The notes beneath the pieces were generated by a model. It worked only from the letters and a program-made list of their open reading frames with translations, had not been told where the DNA came from and ran no database searches. This document shows, in pieces, positions 5,776 through 11,879 of a DNA stretch of 18,297 nucleotides. The position numbers were made by a program, and so were the translations under genes. Location: the NCBI GenBank assembly GCA_038255685.1, contig JBBSLC010000054.1:1-18297 (forward strand), in the 5' to 3' direction. Source of the DNA: CADCSY01 sp038255685 (GTDB lineage Bacteria; Actinomycetota; Acidimicrobiia; Acidimicrobiales; CADCSY01). The first letter of the stretch is position 1. Every line of letters starts with the position of its first letter.

Positions 5776-7464
5776 ATGGCCTACCACCAGCGTTCGTTCG
5801 ACGACATGGGCACGCCGCTCCACGACGTCACCTTCGTCGTCGTCGACGTCGAGACGACGGGTGGTTCGCCCGACGACTGCGCCCTCACCGAGATCGGCGC
5901 GGTCAAGCTCCGCGGCGGCGAGTGCCTGGGGACGTTCTCCACGCTCGTGAACCCCGGGGTCGCCATCCCACCCTTCATCACCGTCCTCACGGGGATCACG
6001 ACGGCGATGGTCGGCCCCGCCCCCCGGGTCGAGGCGGTGCTGCCCTCGTTCCTCGAGTTCGCGGCGGGCGCCACGCTCGTCGGCCACAACGTCCGCTTCG
6101 ACCGCGCCTTCCTCGACGCTGCCCTCGTCCGCCACGGCTGGCCCCGACTCCCCCACCGCTTCGTCGACACCGTCGCCCTCGCCCGGCGGCTCCTCGGCGA
6201 CGAGGTCAGGAACTGCAAGCTGTCGACGCTCGCCGACCACCTCCGCCTCCCCCACCGACCGACGCACCGCGCCCTCGACGACGCCCTCGCCACCGGCCAC
6301 CTGCTCCATGCCCTGCTCGAGCGCGCCGGCAGCCTCGGCGTGATCGGTCTCGACGACCTGCTCGAGCTGCCGACGGTGAAGGGGCACCCGCAGCTCGCCA
6401 AGCTGCGACTGACGGACGGCCTGCCGAGGGTCCCCGGCGTCTACCTCTTCAGAGACGCCGGTGGTCGGGCCCTCTACGTCGGCAAGGCGACGAACCTGCG
6501 CACCAGGGTGCGCTCGTACTTCAGCGGGGAGGAGAGGCGAAAGGTCGGTCAGCTCCTGCGGGAGACCGTTGCCATCGACCACATCGTCACCGCCAACCCG
6601 CTCGAAGCCGCCGTGCTCGAGGTCCGGCTCATCCACCAGCTGCTCCCCCGCTTCAACCGCCAGGCCACCACGTGGAAGCGCTACGCGTACCTGAAGGTGA
6701 CCCTCGGCGACCGCTTCCCACGGCTCTCGGTCGTGCGGTCGGTGCGCGACGACGGCGCCCTCTACCTCGGCCCCCTGCCCTCGACGGCGGCGGCGCGACG
6801 GGTCGCCGAGGCGATCCACACCGCGAGCACGATCCGCCGCTGCAGCGGCAACCCCCGTCGCACGGGTGGTCGCTCGGCGCCGTGCGCAGCGGCGCAGATC
6901 GGCGTCGCTGCCTGCCCGTGCGACGGCGGCCTGACCGAGGAGGCGTACGCGCCGATCGTCGCTCGGGTGGTGCGAGGGCTGACGGTCGAGCCCTCGCTCC
7001 TGCTCGACCCGCTCAACGCCCGCATGGAGGCGCTCGCCGCCGCCGAGCGCTTCGAGGAGGCAGCGGACGTCCGCGACCAGGCGTCGGCCCTCGCCGACGC
7101 GCTCAGACGGCAGCGTCGCCTCGACGCCGTGCGTCGGACCGGGCGCCTCGTGCTCGAGGTGGGCGGCAGCACCGTCGAGCTCTCGGGCGGGCGCCTCGTT
7201 CGCAGCTGGACCGACGAGGGAGGCGGGGCGCCCACCCTCGACCTCCCTGCTGCGGCAGATACCCACCGCGACGATCGGGCGCCCGTGCCGACCGAGCTGG
7301 CCGACGAGCTCGCCTGTGTCGCTGGCTGGCTCGATCGCGAGGCCCACCGCATCACGGTGACGAGCTGCGACGGCGAGCTCACCTCGGCGCTGTGGCCTCT
7401 GCCCCGCTTCCAGCCGGCGGCGCGTGCGAGCGGTGGGCAGAAGGTCCTCGCCCGCCGGAGGTAG
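5776..7464 (+). CDS. DEDDh exonuclease fused to a UvrC-type GIY-YIG endonuclease half
   Basis: The protein has 562 residues. Residues 17-180 are a DnaQ-like 3'-5' exonuclease with all DEDDh residues visible: D24 and E26 ('VVDVETTG'), D109 ('HNVRFD'), H164 and D169 ('HRALDD'). Residues 215-300 are a GIY-YIG nuclease like the UvrC N-terminus: 'PGVYLF', 'LYVGKATNLRTRVRSYF', then 'NPLEAAVLE' with the catalytic Glu candidate and 'PRFN'. A Cys group (C356, C370, C380, C382) and a UVR-like helix pair (about 411-436) follow, but the UvrC C-terminal RNase-H-like nuclease and HhH domains are absent. This is the architecture of the Cho-like proteins typified by M. tuberculosis Rv2191. It is expected to cut 3' of bulky DNA lesions and perhaps trim the end. 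The LexA-like site in its promoter supports a damage-inducible repair role. Confidence 0.85.
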   Translation: MAYHQRSFDDMGTPLHDVTFVVVDVETTGGSPDDCALTEIGAVKLRGGECLGTFSTLVNPGVAIPPFITVLTGITTAMVGPAPRVEAVLPSFLEFAAGATLVGHNVRFDRAFLDAALVRHGWPRLPHRFVDTVALARRLLGDEVRNCKLSTLADHLRLPHRPTHRALDDALATGHLLHALLERAGSLGVIGLDDLLELPTVKGHPQLAKLRLTDGLPRVPGVYLFRDAGGRALYVGKATNLRTRVRSYFSGEERRKVGQLLRETVAIDHIVTANPLEAAVLEVRLIHQLLPRFNRQATTWKRYAYLKVTLGDRFPRLSVVRSVRDDGALYLGPLPSTAAARRVAEAIHTASTIRRCSGNPRRTGGRSAPCAAAQIGVAACPCDGGLTEEAYAPIVARVVRGLTVEPSLLLDPLNARMEALAAAERFEEAADVRDQASALADALRRQRRLDAVRRTGRLVLEVGGSTVELSGGRLVRSWTDEGGGAPTLDLPAAADTHRDDRAPVPTELADELACVAGWLDREAHRITVTSCDGELTSALWPLPRFQPAARASGGQKVLARRR

Positions 7465-7467
7465 CGT
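7462..7467 (+). promoter_or_regulatory. -10-like box (TAGCGT) ahead of the RAM-domain gene
   Basis: TAGCGT is followed by 8 bases and the GTG start at 7476. The first three bases are also the TAG stop codon of the exonuclease gene. The 19-base context from 7460 to 7478 recurs with only two differences at 13470-13488, again ending in a GTG start, which argues for a shared near-leaderless promoter type. No clear -35 is seen. Confidence 0.4.
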
Positions 7468-7475
7468 CGTCCGCC

Positions 7476-7751
7476 GTGGTCGCTGCCTTCGTCCTCATCC
7501 ACGCCGACCCGAGGCGCATCGCCCCGCTGGCCAGAGAGCTCGCCGACGTGGAAGGCGTCGCCGAGGTCTACTCGACGGCCGGCGACGCCGACATCGTCGC
7601 CGTGGTGCGGGTCCGCCACCACGAGGAGCTGGCCGAGGTCGTGACCGTGCGCCTCGCCGGGCTCGAGGGCATCGTCGACACCCGGACGCTCATCGCGTTC
7701 CAGGCGTACAGCACCCATGACCTGGAGTCGATGTGGAGCCTCGGAGGCTGA
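7476..7751 (+). CDS. Stand-alone Lrp/AsnC ligand-binding (RAM) domain protein
   Basis: The 91-residue product has the beta-alpha-beta-beta-alpha-beta pattern of the RAM domain: 'AAFVLIHADP', 'LADVEGVAEVYSTAGDADIVAVVRV', then 'LEGIVDTRTLIAFQAYS'. The helix-turn-helix half of Lrp/AsnC regulators is missing, so it should bind a small ligand (often an amino acid) and oligomerise, but not DNA by itself. The C-terminal 'AYSTHDLESMWSLGG' resembles short actinobacterial RAM proteins I recall. The GTG start is inferred from the upstream TAGCGT box and from the end of the exonuclease gene; no internal start gives a complete first strand. It may partner with a full-length Lrp regulator elsewhere. Nearby trpD makes amino-acid sensing an attractive but unproven idea. 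Confidence 0.75.
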   Translation: MVAAFVLIHADPRRIAPLARELADVEGVAEVYSTAGDADIVAVVRVRHHEELAEVVTVRLAGLEGIVDTRTLIAFQAYSTHDLESMWSLGG

Positions 7752-7752
7752 C

Positions 7753-8247
7753 GTGGAGATCAGGGAGATCAGAGCAGAGGAGCACGACGCGCTGTCGGCG
7801 CTGACCGTCGCGGCCTACGCCGCCGCCCACGGCCACCTCGACGACGGCTACCGGGTGGAGCTGGCCGACGTGGCCGGCCGGGCCCGCGACGCCGTGGTGC
7901 TCGTCGCCGTCGCCGACGGCGAGGTGCTCGGCGGCGCGACGTACGTTCCCGACGCCGCCAACCGCTTGGCCGAGCACGACGACCCCCACGCTGCGACCAT
8001 CCGCATGCTCGCCGTCGCCCCTGACGCCCACAGGCGTGGTGTCGGCCGCTCGCTCACCGAGGCATGCACCGCTCGCGCCGCCTCCGAGGGCAAGGCGTCG
8101 GTCGTGCTCCACACCATCGACACGAACCACGGTGCCCTCGCCTTCTACGAGGCCCTCGGCTTCGAGCGCACCCCAGCGCTCGACTGGGAGCCCGAGGACG
8201 GGGTCCGCCTCCTCGGCTTGCGCCTCGAGGTCGCCTTCGCCGGCTGA
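7753..8247 (+). CDS. GNAT-family N-acetyltransferase
   Basis: The protein is 164 residues from GTG at 7753, directly after the RAM-gene stop (TGA-C-GTG). GGAGG at 7743-7747 stands 5 bases before this start, which supports it over an upstream in-frame ATG at 7717 inside the RAM gene. Motif A for acetyl-CoA is 'IRMLAVAPDAHRRGVGRSL' with RRGVGR at 94-99, and motif B is 'ALAFYEALGFER' (about 128-139). The acceptor substrate cannot be told: small molecules, antibiotics and protein N-termini are all possible for this family. It is probably co-transcribed with the RAM gene and converges on trpD, with a 41-bp gap that holds only a weak 5-bp hairpin. Confidence 0.85.
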   Translation: MEIREIRAEEHDALSALTVAAYAAAHGHLDDGYRVELADVAGRARDAVVLVAVADGEVLGGATYVPDAANRLAEHDDPHAATIRMLAVAPDAHRRGVGRSLTEACTARAASEGKASVVLHTIDTNHGALAFYEALGFERTPALDWEPEDGVRLLGLRLEVAFAG

Positions 8248-8288
8248 TCGCCCATGCGTTCGGTCACAGCGCCGATCACGGCGATGCG

Positions 8289-9359
8289 TCAGCCGGGGGT
8301 CGAGGCGGCTGCACGAGAGACGGTGACGAGGCGCTCGAGGATGCCCGCCGCCCGGCCGTCGTCGATCGCTGCCTGCGCTGCCTCGACGCCCGCCGCGAGG
8401 TCGTCCGCGAGCCCGCCGGCCACGAGGCCGGCGGCGGCGTTGAGCACGACGATGTCGCGGTGGGGCCCCGCAGCGCCGCCGAGGACGGCGTTCGTGATGA
8501 CGACGTTGGCGGCGGCGTCGCCGCCCACGAGCGAGGCCGGGTCGGCGACGGCGAGCCCCAGCTCGGTGGGGTCGACGACGTAGGTCCTGGTCGCACCGTC
8601 GCGCAGCTCCAAGACCGTCGACGTCGTGGTCGTGGTGAGCTCGTCGAGCCCGTCGTGACCGAAGACGACGAGCGCGCGCTCGGCGCCCCGGGCGCCGAGC
8701 ACGCCGAGCATCGCCCCCGCCATCGCCTCGTCGCTCACGCCGACCGCTTGGCGACGCACGCCGGCCGGGTTGGCGAGCGCGCCGAGGAAGTTGAAGACCG
8801 TCGGCACGCCGAGCTCCCGGCGAACCGGTCCGGCGTGGCGCATGGCGCGGTGGAAGCGGGGGGCGAAGCAGAACCCCATGCCCACCTCGGTGACGCAGCG
8901 CGCCACGCCCACCGGGCCGAGGTCGATGACGACGCCGAGGGCCTCCAACAGGTCAGCCGATCCGCTCGATGAGCTCGCAGCGCGGTTGCCGTGCTTGCAG
9001 ACGGGCACGCCCGCGCCGGCGATGACGAAGGCCGCCATGGTCGACACGTTCAGCGCGTGCGAACGGCTCCACGCCGCGCCCCCCGTGCCGCACGTGTCGA
9101 CGGGGTCGATCCCCGGGGGGAGCGGGACGGACTCGGCTGCGCCCAGCATCGCCTCGACCAGCCCGGTCATCTCCTCGACGGTCTCGCCCTTGCAGCGGAG
9201 GCCGACGATGAACGCAGCGATCTGCGCAGGTGACGCCGCCCCTTCGAGGATCTCGGCGAGCGCCGCACCCGCCTGGGTCGAGGTCAGGTCGTCGCCGGCG
9301 AGGAGGGGGCGCAGGACGCTCGGCCACCCGCCGAGGTCGTCGAGGGTCACCTCGGGCAC
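8289..9359 (-). CDS. trpD: Anthranilate phosphoribosyltransferase
   Basis: The 356-residue enzyme joins anthranilate to PRPP, the second step of tryptophan synthesis, in the cytoplasm. Visible signatures are 'DTCGTGG' (88-94, PRPP loop), 'NVSTMAAF', 'KHGNRAASSSSGSADLLEALG' (122-142, PRPP and Mg), 'GFCFAPRFHRAMRHAGPVRRELG', 'TVFNFLGALANPA' and 'HDGLDELTTTTTS'. Two spots differ from the usual form: after GTGG the protein reads AAWSRSHAL instead of a short DGxGTF-like loop, and 'LLGPLTNP' is 'FLGALANP'. The start is GTG at 9359, 13 bases after the whiB stop. A longer reading overlaps whiB and is rejected, because the residue at 9395 is encoded by GTC and is not a start. No other trp gene is nearby. 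In M. tuberculosis trpD (Rv2192c) is also next to the DnaQ-UvrC-like gene. Confidence 0.93.
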   Translation of the reverse strand: MPEVTLDDLGGWPSVLRPLLAGDDLTSTQAGAALAEILEGAASPAQIAAFIVGLRCKGETVEEMTGLVEAMLGAAESVPLPPGIDPVDTCGTGGAAWSRSHALNVSTMAAFVIAGAGVPVCKHGNRAASSSSGSADLLEALGVVIDLGPVGVARCVTEVGMGFCFAPRFHRAMRHAGPVRRELGVPTVFNFLGALANPAGVRRQAVGVSDEAMAGAMLGVLGARGAERALVVFGHDGLDELTTTTTSTVLELRDGATRTYVVDPTELGLAVADPASLVGGDAAANVVITNAVLGGAAGPHRDIVVLNAAAGLVAGGLADDLAAGVEAAQAAIDDGRAAGILERLVTVSRAAASTPG

Positions 9360-9372
9360 GCTGCGACGCCGG

Positions 9373-9603
9373 TCAAGCGGAGCGTCGGCGTTGACGGACC
9401 ATGCGTCGCCGCTCCCGCTCGGTGGCGCCACCCCAGACGCCGTCGCGCTCTCGGTTCGTGAGGGCGTGCTCCAGGCACGATGCAGCCACGGGGCACTGGG
9501 CACAGACCTCCTTGGCGGGCTCGGCGACGTCGTCCTCGACCGGGTAGAAGATCTCGGGTTCGATGCCCTGGCAAGCAGCGTGCTCGCGCCAGTCCTGGTT
9601 CAT
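9373..9603 (-). CDS. WhiB-family transcriptional regulator
   Basis: The protein is 76 residues, the size of a minimal Wbl protein. It has the four iron-sulphur ligands in the expected spacing, C11-x22-C34-x2-C37-x5-C43 ('HAACQG', 'EVCAQCPVAASC'), the 'GVWGG' turn at 55-59 and a basic C-terminus 'TERERRRMVRQRRRS'. Wbl proteins bind the sigma-A C-terminal region and act as redox- or NO-sensitive regulators. Which Wbl class it belongs to is unclear; the short length and lack of a long N-terminus fit WhiB1/WhiB2-like forms best. It starts at ATG 9603 and lies just upstream of trpD with 13 bases between, so the two are probably one transcript. The classical RBS is poor: AAGGAC lies about 13 bases before the ATG. 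Confidence 0.93.
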   Translation of the reverse strand: MNQDWREHAACQGIEPEIFYPVEDDVAEPAKEVCAQCPVAASCLEHALTNRERDGVWGGATERERRRMVRQRRRSA

Positions 9604-9679
9604 GGTGGGGGGTCACGTCCTTGCGGTGAGACGTCGAGCTCGTGGCCGCCGAGGACGGGCCTGGCGCCACAGACGGTCG

Positions 9680-9709
9680 AGTATGGTGCAGCCCTCCAGC
9701 ACCAGTCCA
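9680..9709 (-). promoter_or_regulatory. Candidate whiB-trpD promoter (TGGACT-N18-CATACT)
   Basis: On the minus strand the -35-like TGGACT (9709-9704) and the -10-like CATACT (9685-9680) are separated by 18 bases. Each matches the sigma-70 consensus at four or five of six positions. Transcription would begin near 9673 and leave a leader of about 70 bases before the whiB ATG. It sits in the 133-bp gap between whiB and the bldC-like gene, where I see no other feature. Confidence 0.35.
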
Positions 9710-9736
9710 GATCGGCGCCGGCACCCCTGGAGCGAC

Positions 9737-9988
9737 TCAGCCCGCAGCAGGCGGCTCGATGCCCAAGAGCGTGCGGACCTTGTCAGCCGGGTAGCGGCGG
9801 TGACCTCCAGGTGTGCGGACCGAGGGGATCCGACCCCTTCGTGCCCACTCGGTCACTGCCCGCTCGGAGACCTGGAACAGCACGGCGACCTCCCTCGTGC
9901 GGAGCAGGCTGGTCGCAGGGTCGGCGCCGTCCCCGAACAGCACGGCGAGCAGCTCGCTGCGCTCGTCGGTGGTGCGTTGGCTGACCAC
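9737..9988 (-). CDS. BldC-like MerR-type DNA-binding protein
   Basis: The protein is 83 residues and consists mainly of one winged HTH of MerR/excisionase type (about 28-76): 'LLRTREVAVLFQVSERAVTEWARRGRIPSVRTPGGHRRY', with the wing signature GGHRRY at 61-66. This matches the BldC family of Actinobacteria, small regulators that bind DNA by head-to-tail oligomers and control development in Streptomyces. The N-terminal 25 residues are an unrelated extension. The GTG start at 9988 has GGGGGAG 5 bases upstream, which favours it over a long upstream reading from 10357 that would run through the divergent promoter region into glpD. It is divergent from glpD with a 190-bp spacer, so it may regulate itself or glpD. 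I leave the symbol empty as orthology to bldC proper is not shown. Confidence 0.82.
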   Translation of the reverse strand: MVSQRTTDERSELLAVLFGDGADPATSLLRTREVAVLFQVSERAVTEWARRGRIPSVRTPGGHRRYPADKVRTLLGIEPPAAG

Positions 9989-10097
9989 GTCGTCTCCCCC
10001 TGACCACGTGACGCCTGATCGAGGCGCCAAGCGCACAGTGTGGGCGTTGGGAGTCGGTTCGGGAAGGACCGGAGCGGGTGGTTCCGAACAGGCCATC

Positions 10098-10111
10098 GTG
10101 ACCATGGTCAC
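10098..10111. promoter_or_regulatory. Perfect 14-bp palindrome between the bldC-like gene and glpD
   Basis: GTGACCATGGTCAC reads the same on both strands and lies in the divergent spacer, about 68 bp before glpD and 110 bp before the bldC-like start. Perfect palindromes of this size in a divergent promoter region are typical operators for dimeric repressors. The protein that binds it is unknown; a glycerol-responsive regulator or a GntR- or TetR-like factor would be reasonable candidates. A nearby GTTC-C-GAAC (10081-10089) is a second, weaker dyad. Confidence 0.45.
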
Positions 10112-10160
10112 ATCGGACGGCGCCCGGACCGGCGCCGCGGCTGCCTCGCAGCGGCGCGCT

Positions 10161-10187
10161 GGATGGCATGCTCGGAGGATGCCCTTC
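10161..10187 (+). promoter_or_regulatory. Possible start-codon hairpin at glpD
   Basis: GGCAT (10165-10169) is complementary to ATGCC (10179-10183), which includes the glpD start codon. After one mismatch GGA (10161-10163) continues the pairing with TTC (10185-10187). The 9-base loop holds GGAGG, the only Shine-Dalgarno sequence, which directly abuts the ATG. If the mRNA extends this far upstream, the hairpin would limit translation. An alternative reading is that CATGCT (10167-10172) is a -10 box 6 bases before a leaderless start, in which case the hairpin could not form. Confidence 0.35.
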
Positions 10188-11879
10188 GATCGTGACGATG
10201 CCCTCCGTCGACTCGCCGAGGACCAGCTCGACGTGCTCGTCGTCGGCGGCGGGGTGACGGGCGCGGGTGTGGCCGTCGACGCTGCGGCCCGAGGGCTGCG
10301 CACCGGGCTGCTCGAGCGCCACGACTTCGCCAGCGGCACCTCGTCGAAGTCCTCCAAGCTCGTCCACGGGGGGCTCCGTTACCTGCAGCAGCGCGAGTTC
10401 CGACTCGTGTACGAGGCCCTCGCCGAGCGCCAACGACTGCGCCACACCGCCCCCCACCTCGTCCGGCTCCTGCCCTTCCTCATCCCCGTGTTCGGCAAGG
10501 GCGGGGTCATCAACCCCAAGCTGGCCAAGGCGCTCAACAGCGCGCTGTGGATGTACGACCTGACCGGCGGGGCCCGCATCGGAAAGCTCCATGAGCAGAT
10601 CTCGGCCGAGGAGGTGCTCGGCCACATGCCCACGCTCCGGCGCGAGCGCGTCGTCAGCGGCTTCGTCTACCACGATGCGCAGACCGACGATGCCAGGCTC
10701 ACCCTCGCCCTCGCTCGCACCGCTGCCGACCTCGGTGCGTCGGTGGCGAACTGGACCGCGGTGACCGGCTTCGTGAAGGACGCAGCGGGTCGGGTCACCG
10801 GCGTGGTCGCCCAGCCGTTCAGGGGCGGCGAGGCCGAGGGGGCACCGCTCACCGTGCGGGCGACCGTCGTCGTGAACGCCGCTGGGGTGTGGAGCGACGA
10901 CGTCGCTGCGCTCGACGTCGGCCACGACCCCAACACCATCCGCCCGGCCAAGGGCATCCACATCACCGTGCCGTGGGACAAGGTGCGCAACGACATCGCC
11001 GCTGTCGTTCCCGTGCCCGCCGACCGGCGCTCGGTCTTCGTGGTGCCGCAGGGCGACCGCACCTACATCGGCACCACCGACACCGACTACGACGGACCGC
11101 TCGACGAGCCCCAGTGCACACCGGAGGACGTGCGGTACCTCCTCGACGCCATGAACGCCAGCCTCTCCGAGCCGCTCACCGAGGCCGATGTCCTCGGGAC
11201 GTGGGCCGGGCTGCGCCCCCTCGTCAGCGGTGGGACGACCACGGCGAAGACATCGAAGACCAAGGACCTGTCCCGCCGGCACAAGGTCGCTCGATCCGAG
11301 AGCGGCGTCATCGCGGTCACAGGCGGCAAGCTCACGACGTACAGGAAGATGGCGGCTGACGCCGTCGACGCCGCCGTCGAGGTCATCGGGCGGGGCGGTC
11401 GGACGCGCACGCGCCGGCTGCGCCTCCGAGGCGCCGATGGCCACGCTGCGCTGCTCGACGCCGATGCCGCAGCGCGCCTCGGCATCCCGGCCGAGGAGCT
11501 CACACGGCTCGCCAACCGCTACGGGGGCGATGCACGAGCCGTGGCAGCGATGATCGTCGGTGAGCCGAGCCTCGGCGAGCCGTTGGTGGCCACACTCCCC
11601 TTCACCCGCGCCGAAGCCCGCTACGCCGCCCGCTACGAGATGGTTGGGAGCCTCGACGACCTGCTGAGCAGGCGCATCCCGGCCCGCTGGCAAGCGCGTG
11701 ACGCCACCGCCGATGCAGCTGAGGACGCGGCCCGCCTTGTCGCCGACGACCTGGGCTGGGACGAGGGACGCGTGCAGCGAGAGGTCGACGCGTTGCGGAC
11801 GTCGATCACCCACGAGCGCGAGAGCGCAGGCCTTCCTGTGGCCCACGCCGATTCGTCCACGACCGCGACCGGAGCCTGA
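10179..11879 (+). CDS. glpD: Glycerol-3-phosphate dehydrogenase, FAD-dependent (GlpD)
   Basis: The 566-residue flavoenzyme oxidises sn-glycerol-3-phosphate to DHAP at the membrane and passes electrons to quinone. The FAD-binding Rossmann motif is 'VVGGGVTGAG' (21-30) with the acidic strand end 'LLERHDF', followed by the GlpD signature 'GTSSKSSKLVHGGLRYL' (53-69). Further conserved parts are 'PAKGIHITVPW', 'TYIGTTDTDYDG', 'GTWAGLRPLV' and 'VTGGKLTTYRKMA', then a C-terminal DAO_C helical domain from about 425. Length is normal for the family. It is the first gene of the glycerol cluster: its TGA is immediately followed by the ATG of the AGPS-like gene (TGAATG), so the two are surely co-transcribed. 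See the 10161-10187 entry for its unusual start region. Confidence 0.95.
   Translation: MPFDRDDALRRLAEDQLDVLVVGGGVTGAGVAVDAAARGLRTGLLERHDFASGTSSKSSKLVHGGLRYLQQREFRLVYEALAERQRLRHTAPHLVRLLPFLIPVFGKGGVINPKLAKALNSALWMYDLTGGARIGKLHEQISAEEVLGHMPTLRRERVVSGFVYHDAQTDDARLTLALARTAADLGASVANWTAVTGFVKDAAGRVTGVVAQPFRGGEAEGAPLTVRATVVVNAAGVWSDDVAALDVGHDPNTIRPAKGIHITVPWDKVRNDIAAVVPVPADRRSVFVVPQGDRTYIGTTDTDYDGPLDEPQCTPEDVRYLLDAMNASLSEPLTEADVLGTWAGLRPLVSGGTTTAKTSKTKDLSRRHKVARSESGVIAVTGGKLTTYRKMAADAVDAAVEVIGRGGRTRTRRLRLRGADGHAALLDADAAARLGIPAEELTRLANRYGGDARAVAAMIVGEPSLGEPLVATLPFTRAEARYAARYEMVGSLDDLLSRRIPARWQARDATADAAEDAARLVADDLGWDEGRVQREVDALRTSITHERESAGLPVAHADSSTTATGA

Noticed and set aside
5686..7347. A 553-codon open frame on the minus strand opposite the exonuclease/GIY-YIG gene
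   Set aside because: It is a shadow of a gene with complete DEDDh and GIY-YIG signatures and shows no conserved features of its own.
8270..8283. Hairpin CGCCG-ATCA-CGGCG between the convergent GNAT and trpD genes, as a terminator
   Set aside because: The stem has only 5 base pairs and no T-run follows on either strand, so it is too weak to call an intrinsic terminator.
9360..9503. Longer N-terminus for TrpD
   Set aside because: It would overlap whiB in another frame, the extra residues match nothing in TrpD, and the tempting Val at 9395 is coded by GTC, not a start codon.
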